Source of the DNA: Bacillota bacterium
Lineage (GTDB): Bacteria > Bacillota > Desulfotomaculia > Desulfotomaculales > VENG01
Assembly: GCA_009711705.1 (NCBI GenBank)
Contig: VENG01000005.1
Coordinates: forward strand, 186,001-250,000
Direction of reading: 5' to 3'
DNA length: 64,000 bases
A model generated the notes under the pieces. The model was not told the DNA's origin and made no database searches. It saw nothing but the letters and a program-made list of their open reading frames with translations. Position numbers and translations under genes: made by a program. This document shows, one piece after another, positions 1 to 8,601 of this stretch (within the stretch, counting starts at the first letter, position 1; each line of letters opens with the position of its first letter).

Positions 1-353
1 CCAGGACACCCTTCCTTTATAATACATTGTTTTTTGTCACCATGAACCTTGACCGTTGGAATTCCTTATCTCCGGATATCCAGCAAGCCATTGAAGAAGT
101 AAACAAAGAGTATTTTGAAAAAGTGGCTATGGGTTTATGGGATAAACAAAACGAAGAAGCATTAAAATACGCAGTTGAAGAAGAAGGCATGGAAGTAATT
201 ACACTCCCTAAAGAGGAAGCAGAACAATGGATAGAACTTGTAGAGCCCATTCAACAGGACTTCGTAGCCAGGATGAACGAAAAAGGTCTAGAGGGAGAAA
301 AGATTTTAAGTACAGTTAAACAGCTAGCTGAAAAATACAACCAAGAATATTAA
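1..353 (+). CDS. dctP: TRAP transporter substrate-binding protein, C-terminal part
   Basis: This is the C-terminal part of an extracytoplasmic DctP-type solute receptor; the reading frame is open to the window edge, so the 5' end lies outside. The visible part carries the family's usual tail: a segment reading VTMNLDRWNSLSPDIQQAIEEV followed by an amphipathic, Lys/Glu-rich helix ending near position 350. DctP proteins bind an organic acid outside the membrane and hand it to the DctQ/DctM permease. Both permease genes follow on the same strand (27 nt gap to dctQ), so the three form one operon. The substrate cannot be read from this fragment. Confidence 0.85.
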   Translation, partial: RTPFLYNTLFFVTMNLDRWNSLSPDIQQAIEEVNKEYFEKVAMGLWDKQNEEALKYAVEEEGMEVITLPKEEAEQWIELVEPIQQDFVARMNEKGLEGEKILSTVKQLAEKYNQEY

Positions 354-380
354 TTGACTTAATAAGCGGGGGTAAGAGGT

Positions 381-929
381 ATGAAACAAATGGTACAAAA
401 AGCCGTTTGCAAATTTCCGGCCGGTTTTCAGACCCAGTCCGGCACCAAACAACTTAGCGGTTTTGTTATCACACTGAGCCGGGTGCTTGATATGTTTGCC
501 GGTCTATGCATGGTAGCCATTATGACACTAGTGGTATCAAACATAATATTACGTGCCGTCTTTAACCAGCCTATATTAGGCACGTACGAGTATGTGGGTT
601 TTTTGACCGCCCTGGTAATCGGCCTGGCTCTGGCTAATTGTGCTGTTCAAAATGGCCATATAGCAGTTGACTTCGTGGTGGAACGTTTTCCGGCTAAAGC
701 ACAGGCAATTACTGATATTGTGATTAACAGTGTCTCGCTGGGCTTTTGGTGTCTTGCATCCTGGCAACTCTGGGTCTATGCTGCCAGTACCGTAGATAAA
801 GGGCTGGTCTCTCAGACTACACAAACACCTCTTTATCCCTTTATATATCTGGTATCCTTGGGTTTTTTTGCACTTTGCTTGGTAATACTGGTTAAATTAT
901 TTGATTCTATTAAAAGGGCGGTCAGCTAG
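381..929 (+). CDS. dctQ: TRAP transporter small permease subunit
   Basis: The 182-residue protein has four hydrophobic helices and the typical DctQ sequence around TYEYVGFLTALVIGLALANC, with a long polar N-terminus of about 30 residues. DctQ is the small membrane subunit that joins the solute receptor to the DctM channel subunit in ion-gradient-driven uptake of carboxylates and related acids. It sits between dctP and dctM, and its stop codon lies 3 nt before the dctM start, which indicates translational coupling. A GGGGGTAAGAGGT stretch precedes the ATG. Confidence 0.88.
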   Translation: MKQMVQKAVCKFPAGFQTQSGTKQLSGFVITLSRVLDMFAGLCMVAIMTLVVSNIILRAVFNQPILGTYEYVGFLTALVIGLALANCAVQNGHIAVDFVVERFPAKAQAITDIVINSVSLGFWCLASWQLWVYAASTVDKGLVSQTTQTPLYPFIYLVSLGFFALCLVILVKLFDSIKRAVS

Positions 930-932
930 TAA

Positions 933-2243
933 ATGAGTGAATTTGCAGTAGGAGTTATTGGCATAATATCTTTTTTTACTCTCCTGGCTTTGCGCATGCC
1001 CATTGCTTTTGCCATGGCGCTGGTGGGTTTTGCCGGGTTCAGCTACCTGGTATCTCCCCCGGCCGCTTTTAGCATGCTCGCTCAGGAAATATATTCAACC
1101 TTTGCCTCACCTTCACTCAGCGTTATAGCCATGTTTGTCTGGATGGGTTTTTTGGCCTTTTACTCGGGCATTGGCACTAAATTATATGTCTTTGCTTACA
1201 AACTTATAGGCCACTACCCCGGGGGACTAGCCATTGCCACCCAGGTAGCATGCGGCATATTTGGAGCCATCTGCGGATCCAATACAGCTACGGCAGCCAC
1301 AATGGGAGCAATTGCCCTGCCGGAAATGCGAAAATACAAATATGATACCTCACTGGCCACAGCGGGTATCGCCGCAGGGGGCGTGCTGGGAGTTTTAATT
1401 CCACCCAGCGTAATCCTCATTGTTTACGGCATGTCCACAGAACAGTCGGTAGGAGAACTTTTTATGGCCGGCATAATACCAGCCATAATCTTGATGCTCT
1501 TCTACATGGCTGCCATATACATTCTGGCATCACGCAACCCTGAAATTGCTCCCGCCGGACCAAAAGCCGGTTGGAAAGAGCGATTCACCGCTTTGCGCGG
1601 CGGATTAGGTGAAGTGCTGATTGTTTTTTCTGTTTCTATAGGAGGTCTTTTTGCAGGCTGGTTTACCCCTACCGAGGCCGGGGCTGTAGGTGCCGGCGGT
1701 GTTTTAGGGGTAGCCCTGTTGGGACGCCGCCTAAGCTGGGAAAACTTTAAAAGCTCGCTTTTAGATGCCACACGTACTTCGGCAATGATCATGCTTATGG
1801 TGGCCGGAGCAATCGTTTTTGGCCGTTTCATGGCCGTGAGTAGATTGCCTTTCGAATTTGCTAACTGGGCGGGTTCTCTGCCGCTGCCACCCTTTGCTGT
1901 AATGGCAATAATTTTATTTATATACCTAATTCTTGGCTGCTTTATCGATGCACTGGCCCTAATTCTTCTAACCATACCCATATTTTACCCTATAGTCGTT
2001 ACCACTTTGGGGTACGACCCCATTTGGTTCGGGGTAATTATCGTCATGGTGGTGGCCATGGGAGTGATTACACCACCGGTGGGAATGAATGTGTATATTA
2101 TTAAAGGCGTTGCACCCGACATACCATTGGAAAAAATATTTAAAGGTATTTGGCCATTCCTGATCGCGCTGGCACTTTGCCTGGTATTACTGGTAGCCTT
2201 CCCGCAAATTGCCACCTTCCTGCCCGACTTACTCTCCAAATAA
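933..2243 (+). CDS. dctM: TRAP transporter large permease subunit
   Basis: The 436-residue polytopic membrane protein has the DctM layout of about 12 hydrophobic segments and glycine/alanine-rich signatures, for example GAICGSNTATAATMGAIALP near residues 110-130 and GVITPPVGMNVYII near residue 370. It forms the transport path of the TRAP system and is the last gene of dctPQM. A long hairpin follows the stop codon. TRAP systems take up carboxylates, sialic acids, ectoine or sulfonates; the sulfolactate genes lie 6 kb away but have their own transporter, so the substrate here remains open. Confidence 0.92.
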   Translation: MSEFAVGVIGIISFFTLLALRMPIAFAMALVGFAGFSYLVSPPAAFSMLAQEIYSTFASPSLSVIAMFVWMGFLAFYSGIGTKLYVFAYKLIGHYPGGLAIATQVACGIFGAICGSNTATAATMGAIALPEMRKYKYDTSLATAGIAAGGVLGVLIPPSVILIVYGMSTEQSVGELFMAGIIPAIILMLFYMAAIYILASRNPEIAPAGPKAGWKERFTALRGGLGEVLIVFSVSIGGLFAGWFTPTEAGAVGAGGVLGVALLGRRLSWENFKSSLLDATRTSAMIMLMVAGAIVFGRFMAVSRLPFEFANWAGSLPLPPFAVMAIILFIYLILGCFIDALALILLTIPIFYPIVVTTLGYDPIWFGVIIVMVVAMGVITPPVGMNVYIIKGVAPDIPLEKIFKGIWPFLIALALCLVLLVAFPQIATFLPDLLSK

Positions 2244-2278
2244 GTTAACGATTGGTGCCTGGCACTAATCGTTAACTT
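2242..2278. terminator. Long near-perfect hairpin after dctM
   Basis: Two 18-nt arms (AAGTTAACGATTGGTGCC and its complement with one G-T pair) are separated by one base. It lies between convergent dctM and the small minus-strand gene, so it can serve both strands, although it lacks a clear T-run. The centre GGTGCCTGGCAC resembles a palindrome common in repeats of this bacterial group. Confidence 0.6.
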
Positions 2279-2280
2279 AT

Positions 2281-2475
2281 TTACGGCCGGTCACCCTTTC
2301 TGATAATCAAATCGGCAAATTTCTCTTGTGACTTAGATGCCGCAATCCCTATATCTCCGACGAGTTTACGCAAATCAGAATCAACAATTTCCGTTTTGAT
2401 CAAATTATAGGCTATAACAGCCATTCTGGCATCCTTTTCATAATCCTGCAGCATATCCATATCAGTAAACTTCAT
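2281..2475 (-). CDS. Small hypothetical protein, possibly CotF-like
   Basis: This 64-residue protein has an all-alpha look. Its core (DMLQDYEKDARMAVIAYNL, then a Leu/Lys-rich helix and a polar tail) weakly resembles spore coat CotF-like or ferritin-like helical hairpins, in which two helices pack around a short turn. It follows the 86-residue helical gene at 2482 on the same strand by 6 nt, and an SspH-type spore gene lies just upstream of both, so a sporulation role is plausible. No catalytic motif is seen. The assignment rests on general helical pattern only. Confidence 0.5.
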   Translation of the reverse strand: MKFTDMDMLQDYEKDARMAVIAYNLIKTEIVDSDLRKLVGDIGIAASKSQEKFADLIIRKGDRP

Positions 2476-2481
2476 TTAGAA

Positions 2482-2742
2482 TCACTCCGTAGTTATGGAT
2501 TCGTAATACTGCTGTAAAACTCCCGCACTTTTTCGCAGTAGCTTAGCTTCATCCTCAAAGTACTTTTTGACCTCCTGGTCAAAAGCATTTCCGGCAAAAA
2601 AGTCACACTTGCGAGCTGCAACTTGAGCTTCACTGGTTAATTTGGTCAGATAAGCCCCTTCCTTTATTCTTTGTATGCTAACAGGGTCAAACTCTCGTAT
2701 TTTCTTCTTATTATCATTCAAGGCCTTAAATATCTGTAACAA
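2482..2742 (-). CDS. Small helical hypothetical protein
   Basis: The 86-residue protein is rich in Lys/Glu/Ala and predicted to be helical, with a single Cys (ARKCDF). The start is a TTG preceded at good distance by GGGGGAGG, which decides it. It is probably co-transcribed with the 64-residue gene downstream. I do not recognise the family. The size, helical character and neighbours would suit a ferritin-like or spore-coat helper protein. Confidence 0.5.
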   Translation of the reverse strand: MLQIFKALNDNKKKIREFDPVSIQRIKEGAYLTKLTSEAQVAARKCDFFAGNAFDQEVKKYFEDEAKLLRKSAGVLQQYYESITTE

Positions 2743-2827
2743 AAAACCTCCCCCTTTTTTCTTAAATTATTATTTCTAGGTTAACAATCAATTATGTGAG
2801 GCAGCTTTTGTATGTTAAAATACAAAA

Positions 2828-2857
2828 CCCGTTAGCCTCTATTAAAAGGCTAACGGG
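2828..2857 (-). terminator. Rho-independent terminator of sspH
   Basis: Arms CCCGTTAGCCT and AGGCTAACGGG flank an 8-nt loop, followed on the minus strand by TTTTGTATTTT. It lies directly downstream of the sspH stop. Confidence 0.8.
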
Positions 2858-2877
2858 CAAAAGACAGGCAGGATAGA

Positions 2878-3057
2878 CTATCTTTCCACTAAGGTTTCAA
2901 CGGAAACCTCTGTGACAGCACTTGCTTCGTCCAGCGGAGTTACCTTTGCCGTCTTGTCTTTCTGGCTTATACTCTCGATCCATACGGGAGAACCATTTAG
3001 CAATACATCAATTTTTTCCTCTGCCTCAATTATTTGCTGCGCTCTTTCAAGATCCAT
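2878..3057 (-). CDS. sspH: Small acid-soluble spore protein, H type
   Basis: The protein of about 59 residues matches the SspH family from end to end: it opens MDLERAQQII, has the NGSPVWIES core with the conserved Trp-Ile, and closes with a VSVETL beta segment. H-type SASPs are minor DNA- or core-associated proteins made in the forespore, so the organism should form endospores. An upstream in-frame GTG (3069) is also possible because AAAGGAG lies just before it; the ATG at 3057 fits family length better. It is monocistronic with its own terminator. Confidence 0.85.
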   Translation of the reverse strand: MDLERAQQIIEAEEKIDVLLNGSPVWIESISQKDKTAKVTPLDEASAVTEVSVETLVER

Positions 3058-3129
3058 AATTTTTCTCACTGCTCCTTTATAGATTGGTACAGTATTAAGT
3101 TTTCCCAGACCGGCAGCAATCTAAAACAT

Positions 3130-4761
3130 TTAACCCGGCCTATGTAAAGTGCTTCCTTGCTCAGCCATGAATTTACCCATTTCATACTCTCGCTGTCGGT
3201 CAACTCTCCCCTTACTCAGGAAAAACATTAAAGGCAGGACGATTACGGTCATCATAGCAGCTATTATAAAGTCATCACTGATCGCTTTAACCATTGCCAG
3301 GCGTTGAAGCTGAAGATTAGTAATTGCTGCTGCAACCGGCGTATCACCAACTATGCCGGCCAACCTTTCCAAAATACCGTTTGCTACCGGTGACATCCAG
3401 TTAACTTCGTCCCGCATCCAAGAAAAATGAATTTTTTGCCGAGAAACCATAATATAGGTCAAAAAAGCAACTCCAAAAGAAGCAGAAATCTGTCGTGCCA
3501 AATTATTCAAAGCCGACGCACGGCCCGTAAGGGCCGGGGGCACCGTGTTCATCCCGGCGGTGGTCAGAGGCATCATGATCATACCCAGGCCTACCGCCCT
3601 AACAGCCAGCATTACCTGTAACCAGCGAAAGCTTGTATCCAGGGAAATAGTATGTAAATGATAAGTGGTCACCACTAATATGGAAACTCCCACTAGACCC
3701 AGGGGCATGGCCCCTATCTTATCAAACAGCCGCCCGCTTAAGGGCATCATAATTCCACTGACAATGGCCATAGGCATCATCATCAAACCAGTCTCCATGG
3801 GAGTCAGACCCATCAAATTCTGGGCATAAATGGGCACTAGAAATATGGCGGCGAATAACCCTACCGTCATTATGCTGGTACTGATCAGACTGACCGCTAA
3901 AACGGGGTTTTTTAACAACCGCATATCCAGCATCGGTTCTGAAAAATTTAGTTCCCAAATAATAAACATAATAAAGAGAAAACAAGCAGTAATTAGAAGG
4001 CTTACAATGTAATAAGAACTCCACCCCCAATCCTGCCCTTTGCTAAGGGCCAGGAGCAGAAAAAAGCAACCTGTAGTAGATAAAAGAAAGCCTAACAGGT
4101 CAAACTTCAATTTAGGGTTAGGTGAGGTTTCCTGCAAGGCCATCATGGACAAGAAAACGGCAACGGCACCCACCGGCAGATTAATGGTAAAAACAGTGCG
4201 CCAGCTAAATGCATCTACCAGGTATCCGCCCAGAGTGGGGCCCACTGCCGGAGCAGCCATGGCAGCAATGCCCCACATACCCATGGCCATACCCATACGC
4301 TCCCGCGGGATTATTCTAAACAGCATAGCCATACTTATAGGCATCATCATACCGCCGCCTATGGCTTGTATAACCCTGGCAAACACCAGAGAATTATTAC
4401 TCCAGGCAGCAGCACACAATCCCGAACCAACAGTAAATATTGTCAATGTAATCAGGTATACCCTTTTAAAGCCAAAGCGGTCCCCCAGATAGCCCGTAAC
4501 CGGCACAACCACTCCCGATACCAGCAAATAAGCCGTAAGCACCCACTGAATGTCCTCTGTCCCTACGTTAAAAATTGCCATCATCCGGGGCAAGGCCACA
4601 TTTACAATGCTCCCGTCCAGGATACCCATAAACGGACCAAGCACCAGTATAAATAATGCAGCCCAGGGAAATGGTTTCTCCGGCTCATTTTCTTGCGCCC
4701 CCGGTGCTGGGGACGAATTCTGCCTTGTCTTTTCCACTTGGGGTTCATCTTGCCGGCTCAT
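3130..4761 (-). CDS. EmrB/QacA (DHA2) family MFS efflux permease
   Basis: The 543-residue protein has 14 predicted transmembrane segments, the DHA2 motif near TM1 (LDGSIVNVALP, about residues 48-58), motif A after TM2 (GYLGDRFGFKRVY) and motif C in TM5 (GPTLGGYLV). DHA2 transporters expel drugs or other amphipathic compounds by proton antiport. A polar, proline-rich N-terminus of 30 residues precedes TM1. The ATG has AAGGAAG at good distance. No HlyD-type (EmrA) partner is adjacent, as usual for Gram-positive members. The substrate is unknown. Confidence 0.92.
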   Translation of the reverse strand: MSRQDEPQVEKTRQNSSPAPGAQENEPEKPFPWAALFILVLGPFMGILDGSIVNVALPRMMAIFNVGTEDIQWVLTAYLLVSGVVVPVTGYLGDRFGFKRVYLITLTIFTVGSGLCAAAWSNNSLVFARVIQAIGGGMMMPISMAMLFRIIPRERMGMAMGMWGIAAMAAPAVGPTLGGYLVDAFSWRTVFTINLPVGAVAVFLSMMALQETSPNPKLKFDLLGFLLSTTGCFFLLLALSKGQDWGWSSYYIVSLLITACFLFIMFIIWELNFSEPMLDMRLLKNPVLAVSLISTSIMTVGLFAAIFLVPIYAQNLMGLTPMETGLMMMPMAIVSGIMMPLSGRLFDKIGAMPLGLVGVSILVVTTYHLHTISLDTSFRWLQVMLAVRAVGLGMIMMPLTTAGMNTVPPALTGRASALNNLARQISASFGVAFLTYIMVSRQKIHFSWMRDEVNWMSPVANGILERLAGIVGDTPVAAAITNLQLQRLAMVKAISDDFIIAAMMTVIVLPLMFFLSKGRVDRQREYEMGKFMAEQGSTLHRPG

Positions 4762-4853
4762 ATTATCACTTCCTTGATTTTAGTGTTCTCTAATTGACGC
4801 GGTATCTCCTTCTGTAGGCACATACCGTTTTCTCTGTCTAAACTCCCATGAAC

Positions 4854-5246
4854 CTTATAAACAAACTAGTATGGAAAAACTACATTTTCGTAAAAGAAAG
4901 ACTCCATAGTGCCAACACTAAAAAAGAAAGGGCAATTGTTGGCGGGATTGACGTGATTCTCGGGATAGAGATTAAAAACAAAGAGAAAGGAAAAGGCAAA
5001 CACATTAGACAGGATTACAGGATTCGCAGGATAAGGGATTTAAAGATATCGGTTAAAAATATAACAAAACCGCCGAAATAAATTAATGCTAATAAATATT
5101 GTATGCAAAGAAATAATGAGGAAAACAAGCAAAGCTAAAAATCCTGTTGATCCTGTTAATCCTGTCAAAGAAAATACCCCAAAATGTTTTCCTATCAAAC
5201 CCACAGGACCCTTATACACAAACTAGTACGAAAAACTACATTGTCG
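4854..5246. repeat. Gene-free stretch with nested direct and inverted repeats
   Basis: No credible gene lies between 4762 and 5482. A diverged direct repeat (4854-4890 and 5211-5246, sharing ACAAACTAGTA and AAAAACTACATT) brackets an inverted pair: GACAGGATTACAGGATT at 5009-5033 and its near complement at 5141-5166. The inner pair is built of repeated AGGATT(A)CAGGAT units of a kind scattered in many genomes. The layout looks like a decayed non-autonomous element. Confidence 0.55.
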
Positions 5247-5251
5247 CGAGA

Positions 5252-5356
5252 AAAACGCGCTAAATCAGTTCCCTTAGCGCGCGCTTTTTAGTACTTTTTT
5301 CCTTTGTCCTTGCCATTTATATGGCAAGGCATACTTTCCTAAAGTGTAAAAAAAAC
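5252..5356. repeat. Dispersed palindromic repeat, copy 1 (full length)
   Basis: This 105-bp copy is about 95% identical to the one at 8015-8119. It contains a GCGC-rich hairpin (ACGCGCTAA...TTAGCGCGCG), a second hairpin CCTTGCCAT-TTAT-ATGGCAAGG, and ends in a poly-A tract. It lies in non-coding DNA downstream of the minus-strand gene at 5483. Confidence 0.85.
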
Positions 5357-5359
5357 AGT

Positions 5360-5377
5360 AACCCTCTTACGAGGGTT
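5360..5377 (-). terminator. Terminator of the 5483 gene
   Basis: AACCCTC-TTAC-GAGGGTT hairpin, followed on the minus strand by ACTGTTTTTTTT, the T-run being contributed by the end of the dispersed repeat. Confidence 0.65.
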
Positions 5378-5482
5378 ATGTTGCTTATAAAGTAACGTTT
5401 ACTATCCTGTCTTTTACGCCCGCTTATTCATTTCATCTCGCAGGCCAGGCTAACGATCAGTCACATATACTTACCTTAACAA

Positions 5483-5890
5483 TTATCCAGCCAGCCTTCT
5501 GGTTTTGAGTTTACCTCCGGGGATAACTCTTAATTTAACTTTCTTCTTAAGCTTACTGACCAAAAAGCTGAACAACGCCCCGGCCAAAGACACAGCACCC
5601 CATAATAGTAAACTTTTAAAGCTCGTAGCGGTGCCCAATGCCAAACAAAAAATCGCTGCGAGACCAAAAACTTTAGCCGAAACAGAAGGATTGAGAAAAG
5701 AATATACGCCACAGATAAGAAACAAAGGTGTTATCATCATTCCCATTACCCCGGTGCGGTAAAAACCAGTATCGTTCAACTGAGAGCCTTCCACGCAAAC
5801 GGTAAAGGACTGCATTCCAACCAGATATAATAGTCCTAAACTTATTAACACTACAACGATTCTGAAAGTTATCCTGAAAAAATCACGCAC
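5483..5890 (-). CDS. Small integral membrane protein, unknown function
   Basis: The 135-residue protein has four hydrophobic segments and a very basic C-terminal tail (KLKKKVKLRV, then KLKTRR), which places the C-terminus in the cytoplasm. The likely start is GTG at 5890, because GGGGGAGG lies 8 nt before it, inside a longer open frame. The gene stands alone, divergent from the glycosyltransferase at 6164. I do not recognise the family and assign no function. Confidence 0.6.
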   Translation of the reverse strand: MRDFFRITFRIVVVLISLGLLYLVGMQSFTVCVEGSQLNDTGFYRTGVMGMMITPLFLICGVYSFLNPSVSAKVFGLAAIFCLALGTATSFKSLLLWGAVSLAGALFSFLVSKLKKKVKLRVIPGGKLKTRRLAG

Positions 5891-6163
5891 GATATTTTCC
5901 TCCCCCGGAAATATTATCATGAACCGCAGTGTAGATAATGCAATTTTATTAAATTTATTATCTCTTAATAACCAAATTTTATATCATTGTGCGTGATATT
6001 TGCAACAAGTTTATGTATAAGCACTGGAGTAATTTTCTGGGGAAGGATATTGTAAAAAATCAGAGTTTAGGAAAAAATAGTGCTGAGGGAATATTTCGTG
6101 CCTCATTCATTATTAATGCCAAATTAACTTGTTTAACAGGTGATGGGAGTGAATAAATAATAT

Positions 6164-7333
6164 ATGAGTTTAAAGATAGTAACTTTTACTGACAGTTATT
6201 TACCGTATAACAGTGGGGTTGTACACTCTATTGAAACTCTCATGGAAGAATTATCTTCCTGGGGGCACAAAATTTTGGTTTGTGCCCCCAGGTACCCTAA
6301 TTGCATTGAAAACTCTAATATTTTCCGCATCACCTCGGTGCCTTCCCCGACCGACCGCGACTATTATTTAGCCCTTCCATTCTCAGGACGTGTAAACGCT
6401 ATATTAAAGACAATAAATCCGGACATTATCCATGTCCATCACCCCTTTGGCTTAGGGTGGATGGGCAAGAAAATTGCCCGGCGCCTAGGTATCCCCGTGG
6501 TTTATACCTGCCATACTTTTTATGAATTCTATAACCATTATGTACCCATAAATGCTTCCCTTGCCAATTTAATAATTAGGAAAGTTTATAAGAATTTCTG
6601 CAACCAGTGTGATACAGTAATAGCCCCCACAGCAATCACCCGTGATTACTTAAGACATTTAGGTGTTATAACACCCGTTAGTGTAATTCCCACCGGTATA
6701 AAAACTGAAAAGTTCATATTCGGCGAAAAAGGGTGGCTGCGAAAAAGATACGGTATAGCTCCGGAAGAAAAAATATTACTCTGTGTAGGAAGGCTCGGGA
6801 AAGAAAAAAATATGAGCTTTATCATTGAATGTTTTGCCGCTGTCAATAAAGAATTCCCGGAAACAAAATTAGTTATGGTCGGCAAGGGACCCCAAAAGGA
6901 TGAATTGGAATGTTTGGCCCAGGATTTAGGCGTAAGGGAAAAAGTCATTTTTACCGGCCTTTTATCCAAAGAAGAGGTTATAAAGTGCTACCGTGACTCC
7001 CACCTTTTTGTATTCGCATCAGTATCGGAAACACAGGGACTGGTAGTATCCGAAGCAAAATCGGCCGGGCTACCGATTATCGCAGTGAAAGCAAACGGAG
7101 TGTCAGAGATGGTTCACGATGGGGTTGATGGCTTTTTAACTAAGCCGTCGCAGGAAGCGTTCCTGGAAAAAATAATGCTGCTGCTAGAGAATGATGACTT
7201 AAGGCAGCAAATGTCCAGAAAAGCCCGTGAAAATTCAAAAATGTTATCCTCTAAAAACTACGCTTATAAAGTGTTAAAAGTATATTTAGCTTTAGTCGAT
7301 GGTACAAAGACAGGTACTGCCCAGTCAAATTAA
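6164..7333 (+). CDS. GT4 family glycosyltransferase
   Basis: The 389-residue protein is a GT-B fold, GT4-type glycosyltransferase. The N-terminal domain opens with IVTFTDSYLPYNSGVVHSIE, as in diacylglycerol glucosyltransferases and mannosyl-phosphatidylinositol transferases. The C-terminal domain has the nucleotide-sugar signature GRLGKEKNM (about residue 214) and the E-x7-E motif (ETQGLVVSEAKSAG, near 288). These enzymes add a sugar to a membrane lipid or glycan acceptor at the inner membrane face. Similarity to the lipid glycosyltransferases suggests a glycolipid product, but this is inference. The gene is monocistronic. Confidence 0.88.
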   Translation: MSLKIVTFTDSYLPYNSGVVHSIETLMEELSSWGHKILVCAPRYPNCIENSNIFRITSVPSPTDRDYYLALPFSGRVNAILKTINPDIIHVHHPFGLGWMGKKIARRLGIPVVYTCHTFYEFYNHYVPINASLANLIIRKVYKNFCNQCDTVIAPTAITRDYLRHLGVITPVSVIPTGIKTEKFIFGEKGWLRKRYGIAPEEKILLCVGRLGKEKNMSFIIECFAAVNKEFPETKLVMVGKGPQKDELECLAQDLGVREKVIFTGLLSKEEVIKCYRDSHLFVFASVSETQGLVVSEAKSAGLPIIAVKANGVSEMVHDGVDGFLTKPSQEAFLEKIMLLLENDDLRQQMSRKARENSKMLSSKNYAYKVLKVYLALVDGTKTGTAQSN

Positions 7334-7446
7334 GCTGGACAAAAGCTAAAGTTGAACAGCGGGACTAAAGAGGAAAGGGGACACACCTCCTGCAGAGGAA
7401 TGTCCCCGACAAGTGGGGATTCCTCCCCACCTGAAACTCCCACTTA
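7334..7446. repeat. Degenerate triple-hairpin element
   Basis: This shares ordered blocks with 48588-48682: AGCTAAAGTTGAACA, GTGGGGATTC...CCCCACCTGAA and AACTCCCACTTA. It also carries GGGGACA...TGTCCCC arms at 7378-7408. The last block runs into the stop codon of the minus-strand gene at 7444. It resembles end structures of IS200/IS605-type elements or REP sequences, without a transposase. Confidence 0.55.
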
Positions 7447-7830
7447 CCGTCCCATCATTCCATAGCCGTGGCCGTTTCCTCTTTGCCCTCCGCCACTATA
7501 TTGTGAATCTCCCATCATATAGTTGGAATCCATTTGATAATTATATTGCTGCATATAATTGAAATGATCTGACCATGTTTGGTTTTGATCGAAGTCCACA
7601 TCAGTGTCTATTTCAGTTTCACTGGCACGGTACTCTCCCCAGTTGAACATGTGGTTATCATATGCACCAGAATCTCCTCGTCCTACATACATGTCTTCGG
7701 ATGTCACGGCAGTATTTTGATGATTAGAAGACTGCATCATTGGTATACCCCATGAAGCAAAAGCTGCCGGAGCCATAACACTAACAATTAACAGGGCACC
7801 TAAAGTCAAAGTTAATACTTTTCTTTTCAT
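7444..7830 (-). CDS. Secreted Met/Gly-rich small protein
   Basis: The 128-residue protein has a clear signal peptide (MKRKVLTLTLGALLIVSVMA, cleavage after AFA near residue 25), a polar middle with an FNWGE motif, a DHFNYM motif, and a Tyr/Gly/Met-rich tail ending GYGMMGR. The same design recurs at 49531 and 58311, so these are paralogues. A strong AGGAGG lies before the ATG. The Met- and His-containing tail would suit soft-metal binding or cell-surface packing, but no function is known. Confidence 0.75.
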   Translation of the reverse strand: MKRKVLTLTLGALLIVSVMAPAAFASWGIPMMQSSNHQNTAVTSEDMYVGRGDSGAYDNHMFNWGEYRASETEIDTDVDFDQNQTWSDHFNYMQQYNYQMDSNYMMGDSQYSGGGQRGNGHGYGMMGR

Positions 7831-8014
7831 TTAAAATACCTCCTGAATTTAAATTTTAAGGTCAATAATATTAGGGGTTCCACGGCAATTATTCTTTTTT
7901 AGACCCCAGTTGTTATGTTATCTTCATCCTATAAAATAAAAATAACAGCTAAAGTACGAAAGTATAACAATTTCTTCACAACTATGGGGACAGGCACCTT
8001 TCCTAGACAACAAG

Positions 8015-8119
8015 AAAAGCGCGCTAAATCAGTTCCCTTAGCGCGCGCTTTTCAGTACTTTTTTCCTTTGTCCTTGCCATTTATATGGCAAGGTATACTT
8101 TCCTAAAGTGTAAAAAAAA
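8015..8119. repeat. Dispersed palindromic repeat, copy 2 (full length)
   Basis: Nearly identical to 5252-5356, with arms AAAAGCGCGCTAA and TTAGCGCGCGCTTTT. It sits downstream of tctB and is preceded by GGGGACAGGCACCTTT (7985-8000), a motif associated with REP-type elements. The rest of 7831-8154 holds no gene. Confidence 0.85.
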
Positions 8120-8135
8120 CCGCCATTTCAGGCGG
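8120..8135 (-). terminator. Terminator of the first tct operon
   Basis: CCGCC-ATTTCA-GGCGG hairpin; on the minus strand it is followed by eight T residues, downstream of the tctB stop. Confidence 0.75.
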
Positions 8136-8154
8136 AAAGTACTTCATATGAAAT

Positions 8155-8601
8155 CTACCCGCCAAAAACAATGCCAACGGGAAGAGGTACTAAAAATGCA
8201 TAGTTGAAGACACCGTAGAAAACTGCGGTTATCAGTGAAGCAATGACCACCGACTTTACAGGAGATACCTTTTTTGTGTTATCTAAAAGTTTAAAGAATA
8301 CAGCCAGGAATAACAGGCTGGCTAAAGCAAAGCCGATGAGGATAATGGCGCCAACGTAGCCTATTACACCTATTATCATCGGTATTAGCCTTTTTGCTTC
8401 TACGCCGGCGAAGGCCGGTTCAATGTTTTTCTTGATTAAGCTTTGAATTAATTGGATACCGCTAAAAAGTGCGAGAACAATTATGATTATTCTGGGGAAA
8501 AAGCCACCCATTTCACTGAGCCCGGACCCTTCACTCCAAAATATCCCACTGATGATCAAGATAATTGCTGCTGATATAATGTCTTTATTAAGCATTAGCA
8601 T
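8155..8601 (-). CDS. tctB: Tripartite tricarboxylate transporter small membrane subunit, copy 1
   Basis: The 148-residue protein has four hydrophobic segments and belongs to the TctB family, the small membrane partner of TctA. It is the last gene of a tctC-tctA-tctB set and overlaps the end of tctA by 14 nt, so translation is coupled. Amino acids are identical to the copy at 15973. In sulfolactate degraders such as Chromohalobacter a TTT-type transporter (SlcHFG) brings in sulfolactate; the position next to suyAB, comC and slcC suggests the same here. Confidence 0.92.
   Translation of the reverse strand: MLMLNKDIISAAIILIISGIFWSEGSGLSEMGGFFPRIIIIVLALFSGIQLIQSLIKKNIEPAFAGVEAKRLIPMIIGVIGYVGAIILIGFALASLLFLAVFFKLLDNTKKVSPVKSVVIASLITAVFYGVFNYAFLVPLPVGIVFGG

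Noticed and set aside
1985..2239. Antisense open frames over dctM, tctA and other GC-rich genes
   Set aside because: They lie wholly inside strongly supported genes, have no ribosome sites and resemble no family; the same shadows recur in both tct copies because the DNA is identical.
4848..5081. 77-codon open frame on the plus strand
   Set aside because: It spans the repeat-rich gap, has no ribosome site, and its Lys/Ile-rich translation follows from AT-rich repeats.
7915..8106. 63-codon open frame over the palindromic repeat
   Set aside because: Most of it translates the dispersed repeat and the REP-like motif; no ribosome site or family.
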